Source of the DNA: Pseudomonas guineae
GTDB lineage: Bacteria > Pseudomonadota > Gammaproteobacteria > Pseudomonadales > Pseudomonadaceae
DNA length: 64,000 nucleotides
Direction of reading: 5' to 3'
Assembly: GCF_900113745.1 (NCBI RefSeq)
Contig: NZ_FOQL01000006.1
Coordinates: 142,083-206,082, forward strand
Under the pieces are notes generated by a model. The model did not search any database. It worked only from the letters and a program-made list of their open reading frames with translations, and was not told the DNA's origin. This document shows, piece after piece, positions 8,344 to 16,533 of this stretch. Numbering within the stretch: position 1 is the stretch's first letter; the number at the start of each line of letters is the position of its first letter. The position numbers were made by a program, and so were the translations under genes.

Positions 8344-9291
8344 CTAGCCCTCTAAAAAGCGCTTCAGCACCGCTACGGTGCGTGCCGAATCCTCTTCTTG
8401 GGGCACATGGCCAAGGTTCTCAAACAGCACCAGGCGGCTGCCTTCGATATCACGCTTGAAGTACTCGCCGTTAACTGGCGGAATCAACTGATCGCGACCA
8501 CCCCAGATAATCAGCGTCGGCATCTTCAGCGCGGTAATTCGGCTGTAGGCCTGTCCTGCTTCAGCCTGATTAAAGCGCTGGCTCAAGGCTGCACGGTTGC
8601 CGGCGCGCAGGGTCAACTCGTAATACCGGTCAACCAGTTCATCAGTGACTTGGCTCGGGTCGCCATAGACGTTGCGCACACTGGCTTCGATCATCGCTCG
8701 GGGCAATAGATTGGCCATCAAGGGCGCCAGCGCGGGTATCTGCGCCAAGCGAAAGCCAATCGGAATGGAGGTTGCGTTGCGCGGGTAACCCGCCGCATCT
8801 ACCAGCACCAAGCGCTCGACCCGCTGCGGATGGTCTAAGGCAAATTGCCAAGCCAGCTGACCACCAAAACTGTTGCCCGCCACCACTGCCCGCGGCACCT
8901 GCAACTGATCCAATACATTGGCGAGAAAGGCGCTGTAATGGGCCATGCGGTAATCGCCATCAGGGAAGGGCCCGGTCAGGCCAAACCCTGGCAAATCCAG
9001 GCTGATCACCCGACGCGTACTTTGCAACGCTGCCACCCAGCCCTCCCAGGTGTGCAAACTGGCTGAGGTGCCATGCAGCAGCACTATAGGTGTAGGGTCA
9101 TTACGCGGGCCCTGATCACGCAGGTGGACCAGCATGCCGTCGATGGCCACGAACTGCGATGGCGGCAATGCCCAGCGCGGTTTGAGCTCAGCCACCGTCC
9201 GGTCGGGTGCCCAATTCCAGGCGACCGCAGCCGCCATCGCCAGAAACAGCAGCAACACAACAGCCAGCAGAACCTTGGCAACACGCTTCAT
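8344..9291 (-). CDS. Membrane-anchored alpha/beta hydrolase
   Basis: A 315-residue alpha/beta-hydrolase with an N-terminal transmembrane anchor or uncleaved signal (KVLLAVVLLLFLAMAAAVAW, residues 6-25). The oxyanion segment VLLHGTSASLHTWEGW is at about 70-85, the nucleophile elbow AGNSFGGQLA supplies Ser, the acid is likely Asp in WGGRDQLIPP, and the His lies in ENLGHVPQEED. All three triad residues are present, so it should be an active esterase/hydrolase at the periplasmic side of the inner membrane. Its substrate is unknown. It is a single minus-strand gene with 166-198 base flanks and no obvious operon partner. Confidence 0.88.
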   Translation of the reverse strand: MKRVAKVLLAVVLLLFLAMAAAVAWNWAPDRTVAELKPRWALPPSQFVAIDGMLVHLRDQGPRNDPTPIVLLHGTSASLHTWEGWVAALQSTRRVISLDLPGFGLTGPFPDGDYRMAHYSAFLANVLDQLQVPRAVVAGNSFGGQLAWQFALDHPQRVERLVLVDAAGYPRNATSIPIGFRLAQIPALAPLMANLLPRAMIEASVRNVYGDPSQVTDELVDRYYELTLRAGNRAALSQRFNQAEAGQAYSRITALKMPTLIIWGGRDQLIPPVNGEYFKRDIEGSRLVLFENLGHVPQEEDSARTVAVLKRFLEG

Positions 9292-9416
9292 GGGATGTCC
9301 TTTTTCATCAGAGGGGGCTCAAGCAGGCCTTGAGCCAATATTAGCCAAAGCGCTGTGGCTTGCCTGTTAAGTAATGTATGGCGCTTCGAGACACACCCTC
9401 GCCCAGCATGCAGACG

Positions 9417-9441
9417 AAAAAAAGCCCCGATGTGCCGGGGC
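9417..9441 (-). terminator. Rho-independent terminator of the flavin oxidoreductase gene
   Basis: Minus-strand hairpin GCCCCGG-CACA-TCGGGGC followed by seven T residues, about 50 bases past the stop of the old-yellow-enzyme gene. A second GC-rich inverted repeat (about 9450-9472) lies between the stop and this terminator. Confidence 0.88.
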
Positions 9442-9489
9442 TTGAGGAGTGCGGCGCCGTTTCCCGGCGCACACAAAAAACAGCAGAAC

Positions 9490-10599
9490 TTAAACCAGGC
9501 TCATCAACGCTTCACGGCTGAACGGCAGAATGTCCTGCTCACGGCCATCACGCACCTTCACCGCCCAATCTGGGTCAACCAGCAAGGCACGACCTACAGC
9601 AACCAGATCAAACTCCTGTTTGTTCAAACGCTCCAGCAGGTTCTCCAAGCTGGCCGGCTGGGCCACTTTATCGGTGTTAACCATGAATTGCAGGAACTCG
9701 CCATCCAGGCCGACGCTGCCGACGGTGATGGTTGGCTTGCCAGTGAGCTGACGCGTCCAGCCTGCCAGATTAAGGTCAGAACCTTCGAATTCAGGCTCCC
9801 AGAAGCGGCGCGTCGAGCAGTGGAAAATATCCACACCGGCGTCGCTCAATGGCTTGAGAAAAGCCTCCAGCGCTTCTGAGGTCTGTACCAGACGTGCGCT
9901 GTAATCCTGCTGTTTCCACTGCGAGAAACGGAAGATGATCGGGAAGTCCGGGCCTACGGCGGCGCGCACAGCCTGGATCAGCTCGATGGCAAAGCGCGAG
10001 CGCTGGGCCAGATCGCCGCCGTATTCGTCGGTGCGCTTGTTGGTGCCTTCCCAGAAGAACTGGTCAACCAGATAACCGTGGGCGCCGTGAATTTCTACAC
10101 CGTCCATGCCGATGCTCTGTGCATCCTTAGCGGCCTGGGCGAAGGCTGCGATGACTTCGTTGATGTCATCCTGGGTCATGCCGTGAACCACGACAGTACC
10201 GTCTTTGATTTTTTCGCTCGGGCCATAGCCTGGAACGCTGGCATCTGGCTCAGTGCCCAGCTTGCGCACATTGCCCACGTGCCACAGCTGCGGAACGATC
10301 TTGCCGCCTTCGGCATGAACAGCCTCGACCACTTTCTGCCAGCCGGCCAGGGCATCTTCACCGTAGAAGCGCGGCACGTTTGGGTAACCGTTGGCGGCCT
10401 TGTGGCCTACGGTGGTGCCTTCGGTGACGATCAGGCCAACACCGGCGGCAGCGCGGCGACGGTAATACTCGATGACCTTGCTGTTCGGTACACCGCCAGG
10501 GGAGAAGGAACGGGTCATCGGCGCCATCACCACACGGGTCGGCAGCTCCAAGTTGCCCAGGGTAAAGGGTTGGAACAGCGCTTTAACAGGATCGGTCAT
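9490..10599 (-). CDS. NADH:flavin oxidoreductase, old yellow enzyme family (NemA-like)
   Basis: A 369-residue FMN-dependent ene-reductase, which reduces activated C=C bonds and related electrophiles with NAD(P)H. Family marks are LPTRVVMAPMTRSF near residues 20-33, QLWHVGNVR at about 105-113 and the active-site motif EIHGAHGYLVDQFFW with the expected His pair (HGAH). The C-terminal VAVGRALLVDPDW is the FMN phosphate region. Of three consecutive ATG codons, the third (10597-10599) has GAGGA six bases upstream and is preferred. It follows a TetR regulator gene by about 50 bases on the same strand, the layout of nemRA, so induction by electrophilic stress is likely. The real substrate is not known. 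Confidence 0.9.
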   Translation of the reverse strand: MTDPVKALFQPFTLGNLELPTRVVMAPMTRSFSPGGVPNSKVIEYYRRRAAAGVGLIVTEGTTVGHKAANGYPNVPRFYGEDALAGWQKVVEAVHAEGGKIVPQLWHVGNVRKLGTEPDASVPGYGPSEKIKDGTVVVHGMTQDDINEVIAAFAQAAKDAQSIGMDGVEIHGAHGYLVDQFFWEGTNKRTDEYGGDLAQRSRFAIELIQAVRAAVGPDFPIIFRFSQWKQQDYSARLVQTSEALEAFLKPLSDAGVDIFHCSTRRFWEPEFEGSDLNLAGWTRQLTGKPTITVGSVGLDGEFLQFMVNTDKVAQPASLENLLERLNKQEFDLVAVGRALLVDPDWAVKVRDGREQDILPFSREALMSLV

Positions 10600-10651
10600 C
10601 ATCATTCCTCGGGGCGGCCACAGCGCCGCAACTGGTTAATAGGGGTTGCGA

Positions 10652-11245
10652 TCAGGCCCGCAGCAACAGCTGCAGACGCTGGATAAAATCGCTCAGTGCC
10701 TGGGTGTTGTTCGCCACTTTCAGGCGCGTCAGCGCGCCTTGCCAGGCATTGGTGATAAAGCTCGCCAGGTTGCGGCAGTCCTCACCGTCCGGTAGTTCGC
10801 CAGCCGCCTGCGCCTGCTCCAGACAGGTCTGCAGGGTGTCCGCCGAGGCTTGCAGAATCGCATCGACCTGCGCGCCCAGGGTTGGCGATAACTCGGCCAT
10901 TTCAAAACTCAGGCTGCCAATAAAACAGTGGTACTCCAGGCGCTCCTGGCGGGCGAAGTGCCCCACCAGCTCGGTGTAATAACCGAGGATGCGCTCGCGC
11001 GGGCTCAACGCCGGATTACCTAAGGCTTCGGCATAACGCGCCAGGCGCGGCTGGTAAACCTGTTGCAGGGCCTGCAGGGCAAAGTCTTCTTTGCTGGCGA
11101 AGTAGTGGTAGAAGGAACCCTTGGGCACGCCGGCGGCCTGGACGATTTCCTGCACGCCGGCACCGTGATAACCACGACGGGTCATCACCTCGGCGCCTTT
11201 GGCGAGGATCAGGTCACGCTTGTCGACACGGATACTGGAGTTCAT
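10652..11245 (-). CDS. TetR/AcrR family transcriptional regulator (NemR-like)
   Basis: A 197-residue regulator. Residues 8-55 form the TetR DNA-binding domain, ending with the diagnostic AAGVPKGSFYHYFASKEDFA helix-turn-helix. The C-terminal ligand domain contains Cys in YHCFIGSLSFEM, in TLQTCLEQ and in GEDCRNL, compatible with redox or electrophile sensing as in NemR. It probably represses its own operon with the downstream old yellow enzyme. No palindromic operator was identified with certainty in the 166 bases upstream. Confidence 0.9.
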   Translation of the reverse strand: MNSSIRVDKRDLILAKGAEVMTRRGYHGAGVQEIVQAAGVPKGSFYHYFASKEDFALQALQQVYQPRLARYAEALGNPALSPRERILGYYTELVGHFARQERLEYHCFIGSLSFEMAELSPTLGAQVDAILQASADTLQTCLEQAQAAGELPDGEDCRNLASFITNAWQGALTRLKVANNTQALSDFIQRLQLLLRA

Positions 11246-11324
11246 GCCGCAAGGATATGACCGGTCGTCTAGGATCGCCCAGCACTATTGATTTGCGTGA
11301 TTATCAGCAAGAAGCAGAGTGAGT

Positions 11325-11365
11325 TTTAGAAACGATTGAGCTGCGAACAAGTCGCGGCTCAATCG
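11325..11365 (-). terminator. Hairpin terminator after the PA4642-like gene
   Basis: Perfect 9-base arms CGATTGAGC and GCTCAATCG (11333-11341 and 11357-11365), extended inward by GCGA/TCGC, followed on the minus strand by TTTCTAAAAC. It lies about 47 bases past the stop of the small conserved gene and before the tetR gene. Confidence 0.65.
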
Positions 11366-11411
11366 TAGGCAGGCGTGAGTCTAAATTAGCGCAGCAAGCG
11401 CTGACTCGGCT

Positions 11412-11699
11412 TTAGCCGCGGGCGGCTTTGATCACTTCTATATAGGGTTCGGCAAAGCGTTGATCCTGGATCAGCGCGATAAAGTCATGGCCTTGGGCGT
11501 CTTTAGCATTCAGGTCGTAGCCCGCTGCCACGAAGAAGCCGACAAAGCGTTCGAAATCATCAATCCGCAAGCCACGGTAGGCTTTGACCAGCTTGTGCAG
11601 CGACGGCGGCGTGGCATCAACCGGCTCAACGCCGAGGAACAGCTTGATCGGCTCGTCACCAATCTCTTCGCCAATCACCTGTTTCTTGTCTTTACGCAT
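11412..11699 (-). CDS. Conserved small protein, PA4642 family
   Basis: A 95-residue soluble protein of unknown function: MRKDKKQVIGEEIGDEP at the start, then a region rich in aromatic and acidic residues. I recognise it as the short protein encoded at the PA4642 position of P. aeruginosa, and the gene order to its right (hpt, upp, uraA) supports that. It has no signal peptide, membrane segment or catalytic motif. It is monocistronic, divergent from gntR and followed by a hairpin. Its presence marks the left edge of the core synteny block into which the hydroxyproline genes are inserted. Confidence 0.8.
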   Translation of the reverse strand: MRKDKKQVIGEEIGDEPIKLFLGVEPVDATPPSLHKLVKAYRGLRIDDFERFVGFFVAAGYDLNAKDAQGHDFIALIQDQRFAEPYIEVIKAARG

Positions 11700-11846
11700 C
11701 GTTCACTCCAGCTAACCAGGCCACACGGGGGCACCAGTGTAACCCCCACATGCCACGCCGCTCAACGCGAGCGGCGTGCGCGAACAGCCCTGCGAGTTAT
11801 GCGGCAACGCATGCAATGAGCGCGTTACAGCCGCAACAGGACACGC

Positions 11847-11860
11847 CTCGTATACAATAT
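11847..11860. promoter_or_regulatory. Candidate GntR operator upstream of gntR
   Basis: CTCGTATACAATAT contains TCGTATACAA (11848-11857), one base off the perfect palindrome TCGTATACGA found before the ABC importer gene (17561) and the deaminase gene (23473). It lies 34 bases before the gntR start, a position suited to autoregulation. Confidence 0.6.
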
Positions 11861-11891
11861 CTGCACTTCTGACCAACGCGAGGCCTGCCTC

Positions 11892-12572
11892 TTGCCACTG
11901 CCCAGCTTCAATGCGCCTAACCTAGGCGTCACCCCAACGGCCTCGGAAGTCATCACCAAGCACCTGCGTGAGGCCATCATCGGCGGCCACTTCGACGAAG
12001 ACGAGCCGATTCGTCAGGACGACGTAGCCCGCCTATTCAATGTCAGCAAAATCCCTGTACGCGAGGCGCTCAAGCGTCTCGAGGCGGAAGGTCTGGTGGT
12101 GTTCCAGCGCAACAAAGGCGCGGTGGTCACACGTATCTCCGAGCCTGAACTGGCGCAGATCTTCGAAGTGCGCGTACTGCTGGAGGTGCAGGCCATCCGC
12201 CTGGCGGTGCCCAACATGACGGAAGAAACATTCGCCCAAGCGGAGCGCATCTGCCAGGCGTTCGTTGGCGAAACCGACATCGGCCATTGGGCAGAACTGA
12301 ACTGGGCACTGCACGCCTGTCTCTATGAGCCGGCCAAGCGTCCTTTCTTGATCAACCTGATCCGCTCGATCCACGACAAAGTCGAGCGTTACCTGCGCAT
12401 GCAAATGAGCCTGTCCGCAGGTAAAGACCGCGCTGACCACGAGCACCGGGAAATCCTTGAGGCTTGTCGCGCGGGGGATGCCGACAAGGCCGCCATGCTG
12501 ATCGAGCAGCACATCATCGGTGTCTGCCGCACGCTGTACGAGCACCTGCCAAACCGGCTTACACCGAACTGA
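11892..12572 (+). CDS. GntR family transcriptional regulator, FCD type
   Basis: A 226-residue regulator. The N-terminal winged helix (about 15-80) includes RQDDVARLFNVSKIPVREALKRLEAEG, the standard GntR recognition region. The C-terminal FCD ligand domain shows metal/ligand residues in WALHACLYEPA, DHEHREILEACRAGD and EQHI. It starts with TTG at 11892, with GAGG eight bases upstream; no in-frame ATG fits. It is divergent from the PA4642-like gene and precedes the hydroxyproline operon. The GTATAC-centred palindromes before this gene, the importer operon and the deaminase gene suggest it controls the island, probably as a repressor released by a hydroxyproline intermediate. The effector is inferred, not seen. 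Confidence 0.9.
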   Translation: MPLPSFNAPNLGVTPTASEVITKHLREAIIGGHFDEDEPIRQDDVARLFNVSKIPVREALKRLEAEGLVVFQRNKGAVVTRISEPELAQIFEVRVLLEVQAIRLAVPNMTEETFAQAERICQAFVGETDIGHWAELNWALHACLYEPAKRPFLINLIRSIHDKVERYLRMQMSLSAGKDRADHEHREILEACRAGDADKAAMLIEQHIIGVCRTLYEHLPNRLTPN

Positions 12573-12608
12573 TCACGACTACCCGCGCCTCAAAATTCAG
12601 ACGCAGTA

Positions 12609-12630
12609 ATCGGCACGCCACTGTGCCGAT
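12609..12630 (+). terminator. Possible weak terminator after gntR
   Basis: Perfect 8-base arms ATCGGCAC and GTGCCGAT around a 6-base loop, 37 bases past the gntR stop, followed only by TTCGTC. The weak T-run suggests partial termination or a stable 3' end, and the epimerase operon may depend partly on gntR transcription. Confidence 0.4.
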
Positions 12631-12689
12631 TTCGTCATAGCCCACCACGAAAGTCATCAAGCCGCCACGGCAGCGAAACCCCAGTCTTA

Positions 12690-12718
12690 CAGGCACCTTA
12701 TTTACACGCAGGTGCCTG
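12690..12718. promoter_or_regulatory. Inverted repeat just before the epimerase start codon
   Basis: CAGGCACC (12690-12697) and GGTGCCTG (12711-12718) are exact inverted copies separated by 13 bases, ending 5 bases before the ATG at 12724. The second arm overlaps the expected ribosome-binding region. It could be an operator for the PAS-AraC regulator or a leader hairpin that masks translation. Confidence 0.45.
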
Positions 12719-12723
12719 CAGCC

Positions 12724-13659
12724 ATGAAACGCATCCACGTCATCGACTCCCACACTGGCGGTGAGCCAACCCGCTTGGTGATCGACGGTTTCCCCGATCT
12801 AGGTCAGGGCACAATGCTCGAACGGCGCCAACTATTGGCCGAACGTTTCGACGCTTGGCGCGCCGCTGTTGTGCTGGAGCCGCGGGGCAGCGATGTCTTG
12901 GTCGGCGCGCTGCTCTGCGAGCCGCTGGACCCGAGCGCCAGCTGTGGCGTGATCTTTTTCAACAACAGCGGCTACCTCGGCATGTGCGGCCACGGCACCA
13001 TTGGCTTGGTCGCCTCACTGGCCTACCTCGGCCGCATTCAGCCGGGAATACACCGTATCGAAACCCCCGTCGGTACGGTCGAGGCCATGTTGCATGCGGA
13101 TGGCTCGGTCAGCGTGCGCAACGTACCAGCCTATCGCTATCGCCAGGCTGTCACCCTGCAGGTGCCTGGGCTAGGTAGCGTCAGCGGCGATATCGCCTGG
13201 GGCGGTAACTGGTTCTTCCTGATTGCCGAGCATGCTCAACGCATTGCCGGGGACAATATCGAAGCACTCACCGACTACTGCTGGGCTGTGCGCCAAGCAC
13301 TGACCGCGCAAGCTGTCCACGGCGAAGACGGCGAGGAAATCGACCACATCGAGCTATTCGCCAGCGACGCTGAAGCAGACAGCCGCAACTTTGTGTTGTG
13401 CCCCGGCAAAGCCTACGACCGCTCCCCGTGTGGCACCGGCACCAGCGCCAAACTGGCCTGCCTGGCCGTCGATGGCAAGCTGGCACCCGGCGCCCTGTGG
13501 CGCCAGGCCAGCGTGATTGGCAGCCAGTTCGAGTGCAGTTATGAATGGCAAAACGAGGGTCGCGTTATTCCGACCATTCGCGGCCGCGCCCACATCAGTG
13601 CCGACGCCACCCTACTGCTGGAGGACAACGATCCTTTCGCCTGGGGCATTCGCGGATGA
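12724..13659 (+). CDS. 4-hydroxyproline 2-epimerase (proline racemase family)
   Basis: A 311-residue proline racemase-fold enzyme that should invert trans-4-hydroxy-L-proline to cis-4-hydroxy-D-proline, the first step of the pathway. Both catalytic thiols are present: Cys in GYLGMCGHGTIGL (about residue 88) and Cys in DRSPCGTGTSAKLACL (about 236). The Cys/Cys pair is what active racemases/epimerases have, in contrast to the paralogue at 22337. The first gene of a four-gene run, it overlaps the next gene by ATGA. A GTG at 12712 is an alternative start four codons upstream. The downstream D-hydroxyproline dehydrogenase subunits make the 4-epimerase assignment more likely than proline racemase. 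Confidence 0.92.
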   Translation: MKRIHVIDSHTGGEPTRLVIDGFPDLGQGTMLERRQLLAERFDAWRAAVVLEPRGSDVLVGALLCEPLDPSASCGVIFFNNSGYLGMCGHGTIGLVASLAYLGRIQPGIHRIETPVGTVEAMLHADGSVSVRNVPAYRYRQAVTLQVPGLGSVSGDIAWGGNWFFLIAEHAQRIAGDNIEALTDYCWAVRQALTAQAVHGEDGEEIDHIELFASDAEADSRNFVLCPGKAYDRSPCGTGTSAKLACLAVDGKLAPGALWRQASVIGSQFECSYEWQNEGRVIPTIRGRAHISADATLLLEDNDPFAWGIRG

Positions 13660-14777
13660 ACGCGGATGTCATCGTTATCGGCGCAGGCATAGTCGGCAGC
13701 GCCTGCGCCAAAACGCTCGCCCAGCGCGGCATGAATGTTCTGGTGCTGGACAGCCAGCGCGGCGGTGCCACGGCAGCCGGCATGGGCCATCTGGTCGCGA
13801 TGGACGACAACCCAGCGGAGCTGGCTTTGAGTCGCTACTCCATCGAGTTGTGGCAGCAATGGGCGCCACAACTCGCCGCCGACTGCGCCTACCGCAACTG
13901 CGGCACCTTGTGGCTAGCGGCGAACCAGGAAGAACTGCAGGCCGCCGAGCACAAGGGCGAAACCTTGCGTGCTCAAGGTGTCACCTGCCAATTGCTGGAT
14001 GCAGAAGGCCTGCGTCAGACCGAACCGATGCTGCGTCGAGACCTGAGCGGCGCACTCAAGGTGAACGGTGACAGCATCGTCTACGCCCCCAATGCGGCGT
14101 GCTGGATGCTGACGCAAGGTGGCACGCGTATTCGCCAACGTTGTGAGCAGGTCAGCGCGGTCGAGGGTAACCGGGTACGCCTGGCGGATGGCAGCTGGCT
14201 ACAGGCCAAGCTGGTCATAATGGCCAACGGCATCCACGCCAGCGAGCTTTGCCCAGAGCTGCCGATTCGCCCGAAGAAGGGCCACATACTGATCACCGAC
14301 CGCTACCCCGGCCGTATTCAACATCAGTTGGTTGAGCTCGGTTACGCCGCCAGCGCCCATGTCACCAGCGGCACCACGGTCGCCTTCAACGCCCAACCGC
14401 GACCGACCGGGCAGATCCTGCTGGGCTCATCGCGCCAATTCGACAGCCTCAGCCCAGAGGTCGAGGGGGCCGTACTCGCACGCATGCTGCAACGCGCCCT
14501 CGACTACCTGCCAGAGCTGGGCCAGCTGAACGCGATACGCAGCTGGACCGGCTTTCGCGCCGCCACTCCTGACGGTCTGCCGCTGATCGGCGCCCACCCA
14601 CAACAGCCAGGCCTATGGCTGGCCGTTGGCCATGAAGGCTTGGGCGTCACCACGGCACCCGGTACTGCGCAGCTACTGGCCGAGCAACTTTTAGGGGAAC
14701 CCTCGGCAATCGACCCAGCGCCTTATCGTCCAGAGCGTTTTCTCCACACACATGAACTCAAGGAGCAGCACCGATGA
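13656..14777 (+). CDS. FAD-dependent D-hydroxyproline dehydrogenase, DAO-type subunit (LhpB-like)
   Basis: A 373-residue glycine oxidase/D-amino acid oxidase-fold flavoprotein. The dinucleotide motif VIVIGAGIVGSACAKTLAQR is at residues 4-23, and the C-terminal RSWTGFRAATPDGLPLIG and GHEGLGVTTAPGTA match the family. It would oxidise cis-4-hydroxy-D-proline to pyrroline-4-hydroxy-2-carboxylate. The gene overlaps both neighbours by ATGA, and the next two genes encode an iron-sulfur subunit and a second flavoprotein. That composition is known for hetero-oligomeric D-hydroxyproline dehydrogenases (LhpB/E/F). Membrane segments are absent; electrons probably pass through the other subunits. Confidence 0.9.
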   Translation: MNADVIVIGAGIVGSACAKTLAQRGMNVLVLDSQRGGATAAGMGHLVAMDDNPAELALSRYSIELWQQWAPQLAADCAYRNCGTLWLAANQEELQAAEHKGETLRAQGVTCQLLDAEGLRQTEPMLRRDLSGALKVNGDSIVYAPNAACWMLTQGGTRIRQRCEQVSAVEGNRVRLADGSWLQAKLVIMANGIHASELCPELPIRPKKGHILITDRYPGRIQHQLVELGYAASAHVTSGTTVAFNAQPRPTGQILLGSSRQFDSLSPEVEGAVLARMLQRALDYLPELGQLNAIRSWTGFRAATPDGLPLIGAHPQQPGLWLAVGHEGLGVTTAPGTAQLLAEQLLGEPSAIDPAPYRPERFLHTHELKEQHR

Positions 14778-15010
14778 TTGAGCTCAGCCTGGATGGCCAA
14801 CTGCTGCGGGTAGCCCAAGGTACAACGGTCGCAGCAGCGCTCTACCTCGGCGGTGACGGCAACAGCCGGACCTCGGTCAGCGGCCAACGCCGCGCGCCAT
14901 TTTGCGGCATGGGCGTGTGCCAGGAATGCCGCGTCAGCATCGATGGCCAGCGTCGCCTGGCCTGCCAAACCCTGTGCCGCTCCGGCATGCAGGTGGAGAC
15001 TCAGCCATGA
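14774..15010 (+). CDS. (2Fe-2S)-binding small subunit of D-hydroxyproline dehydrogenase (LhpF-like)
   Basis: A 78-residue ferredoxin-like protein. Four cysteines in the order C-x4-C-x2-C-...-C (APFCGMGVCQECRVS, then RLACQTLC) fit a plant-type [2Fe-2S] cluster, as in the small subunits of heterotrimeric sarcosine/opine/hydroxyproline dehydrogenases. It overlaps the flavoprotein genes on both sides by ATGA, so stoichiometric synthesis is expected. It probably relays electrons between the two flavoproteins. Confidence 0.9.
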   Translation: MIELSLDGQLLRVAQGTTVAAALYLGGDGNSRTSVSGQRRAPFCGMGVCQECRVSIDGQRRLACQTLCRSGMQVETQP

Positions 15011-16266
15011 CCCGCGACTTCGACCTCTTGATCATCGGCGCGGGCCCTGCGGGTATGGCCGCCGCCTTGGCAGCCGCCCCCAGCGGTGCGCGTATCGCCA
15101 TCATCGACGACAACCCGGCGCCCGGTGGGCAGATCTGGCGCGACGGCGTTCAAGCGCAACTCCCCGCTGCCGCTCAACGCTACCGCGCGGCGTTGGCCGC
15201 AGCGAGCAACGTGCAACTCTTTGCTGCAACCCGGGTAGTCGCCATTGCCGGCCCACAACAGTTGTTGCTGGAGGATGACAACAGCGCCTGGAACGTTCGC
15301 TACAGCACACTCATCCTCTGCACGGGTGCCCGCGAACTATTACTGCCCTTCCCCGGCTGGACATTGCCCGGTGTCACGGGCGCAGGCGGCCTGCAGGCGC
15401 TGGTCAAAGGCGGCGTTCCATTGACGGGCGAACGCCTGGTGATTGCTGGCAGTGGCCCGCTGTTACTGGCCAGTGCCGCCAGCGCCAGGAAGGCCGGCGC
15501 GCAGATCCAGCGCATTGCCGAACAGGCCAGCCTTGCAGCCCTGTCGGCTTTTACCCTGCAGCTGGCGCGCTGGCCCGGCAAACTGCTGCAAGCCACGCAA
15601 CTGCTGGATAGCCACTACCGCAGCGACAGTTTCGTCGTGGCCGCACTCGGCAGCGAGAAACTGGAAGCCGTGCGCTTAAGCCAGTCCGGCAAAATCATAG
15701 AAATCCCTTGCGAGCGCCTCGCCTGCGGCTTTGGCCTAATTGCCAATACCCAACTGGGCCAAGCCTTGGGGTGTCGCGTGGCAGACCAGGCAATTGCCGT
15801 CGATGACTGGCAAGCGTGCAGCCGGACCGATCATTACGCTGCCGGCGAGTGCACCGGTTTTGGCGGCAGCGAATTGGCCCTGGTTGAAGGCGCCATCGCC
15901 GGCCATGCCGCAGTTGGCGAGCAACACCAGGCCCGCGCACTGTGGCCGCAACGCGCACGCTGGCAAGCCTTTGCCAGGCAACTCAACCGGCGCTTCGCCC
16001 TCAATCCACAGCTGAAGCAGCTGGCCGAGGCCGACACGCTGGTCTGCCGCTGTGAAGATGTACCCTACTCGGCCCTCGCCGAGCGCAGTAGCTGGGTCGA
16101 TGCCAAGCTGCACAGTCGCTGTGGCATGGGCCCTTGCCAGGGACGTATTTGCGGCGCGGCCTGTGAGTATCTATTCGACTGGCAAACGCCGACGCCACGC
16201 GTGCCCCTGACGCCTACGCGTATCGACAGCCTGCTGCAGCTCGCAGAGGCGCAAGTGCATGGGTAG
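15007..16266 (+). CDS. FAD/NAD(P)-binding subunit of D-hydroxyproline dehydrogenase with C-terminal Fe-S motif (LhpE-like)
   Basis: A 419-residue pyridine nucleotide-disulfide-type flavoprotein. The N-terminal LLIIGAGPAGMAAALAAAPS binds FAD, GERLVIAGSGPLLLASAASAR is the second dinucleotide site, and YAAGECTGFGGSELALVEG is the FAD ribityl region. The C-terminal part has CRCE and CGMGPCQGRICGAAC, a BFD-like iron-sulfur segment. This layout is that of the alpha subunit of D-hydroxyproline/opine dehydrogenases. It is the last gene of the epimerase operon. Its stop codon TAG is the first TAG inside the GTAGGGTGGGTTAG end of a repeat element, so insertion of that element may have set the C-terminus. 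Confidence 0.9.
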   Translation: MTRDFDLLIIGAGPAGMAAALAAAPSGARIAIIDDNPAPGGQIWRDGVQAQLPAAAQRYRAALAAASNVQLFAATRVVAIAGPQQLLLEDDNSAWNVRYSTLILCTGARELLLPFPGWTLPGVTGAGGLQALVKGGVPLTGERLVIAGSGPLLLASAASARKAGAQIQRIAEQASLAALSAFTLQLARWPGKLLQATQLLDSHYRSDSFVVAALGSEKLEAVRLSQSGKIIEIPCERLACGFGLIANTQLGQALGCRVADQAIAVDDWQACSRTDHYAAGECTGFGGSELALVEGAIAGHAAVGEQHQARALWPQRARWQAFARQLNRRFALNPQLKQLAEADTLVCRCEDVPYSALAERSSWVDAKLHSRCGMGPCQGRICGAACEYLFDWQTPTPRVPLTPTRIDSLLQLAEAQVHG

Positions 16267-16427
16267 GGTGGGTTAGCGGCGCCAAGCTCAAAACGATCAG
16301 ACACCGCCAGCATGGCGCGCCGCGTAACCCACCAGACGGTAGCCATGTATTGCGCCGATGGTGGGTTACGGCGCAGCAACGATAGGTGTAACGCCAGTCA
16401 CATGGACAGGCGCCTAACCCACCCTAC
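16263..16427. repeat. 165-base nested inverted-repeat element (GTAGGGTGGGTTAG ends)
   Basis: The ends GTAGGGTGGGTTAG (16263-16276) and CTAACCCACCCTAC (16414-16427) are perfect inverted copies. Inside, CGTAACCCACCA (16322-16333) and TGGTGGGTTACG (16359-16370) form a second perfect inverted pair. All four arms share the core GTGGGTTA. No open reading frame is present, so it is a non-autonomous element of the Pseudomonas intergenic repeat type. The left end supplies the stop codon of the upstream gene. Confidence 0.8.
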
Positions 16428-16533
16428 GTCCTGTCGCAGGCTAGCAATACTTCCCCATGACCGGCGCGCAGCTATAGAGTGGTGCCGCTAGCCGCTACCA
16501 GCGGCATCCACTCGCTCTGCCTGGACCCGGCCC

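Noticed and set aside
12033..12545. 170-codon minus-strand frame inside gntR
   Set aside because: Shadow of the GntR gene; no start signals or family features.
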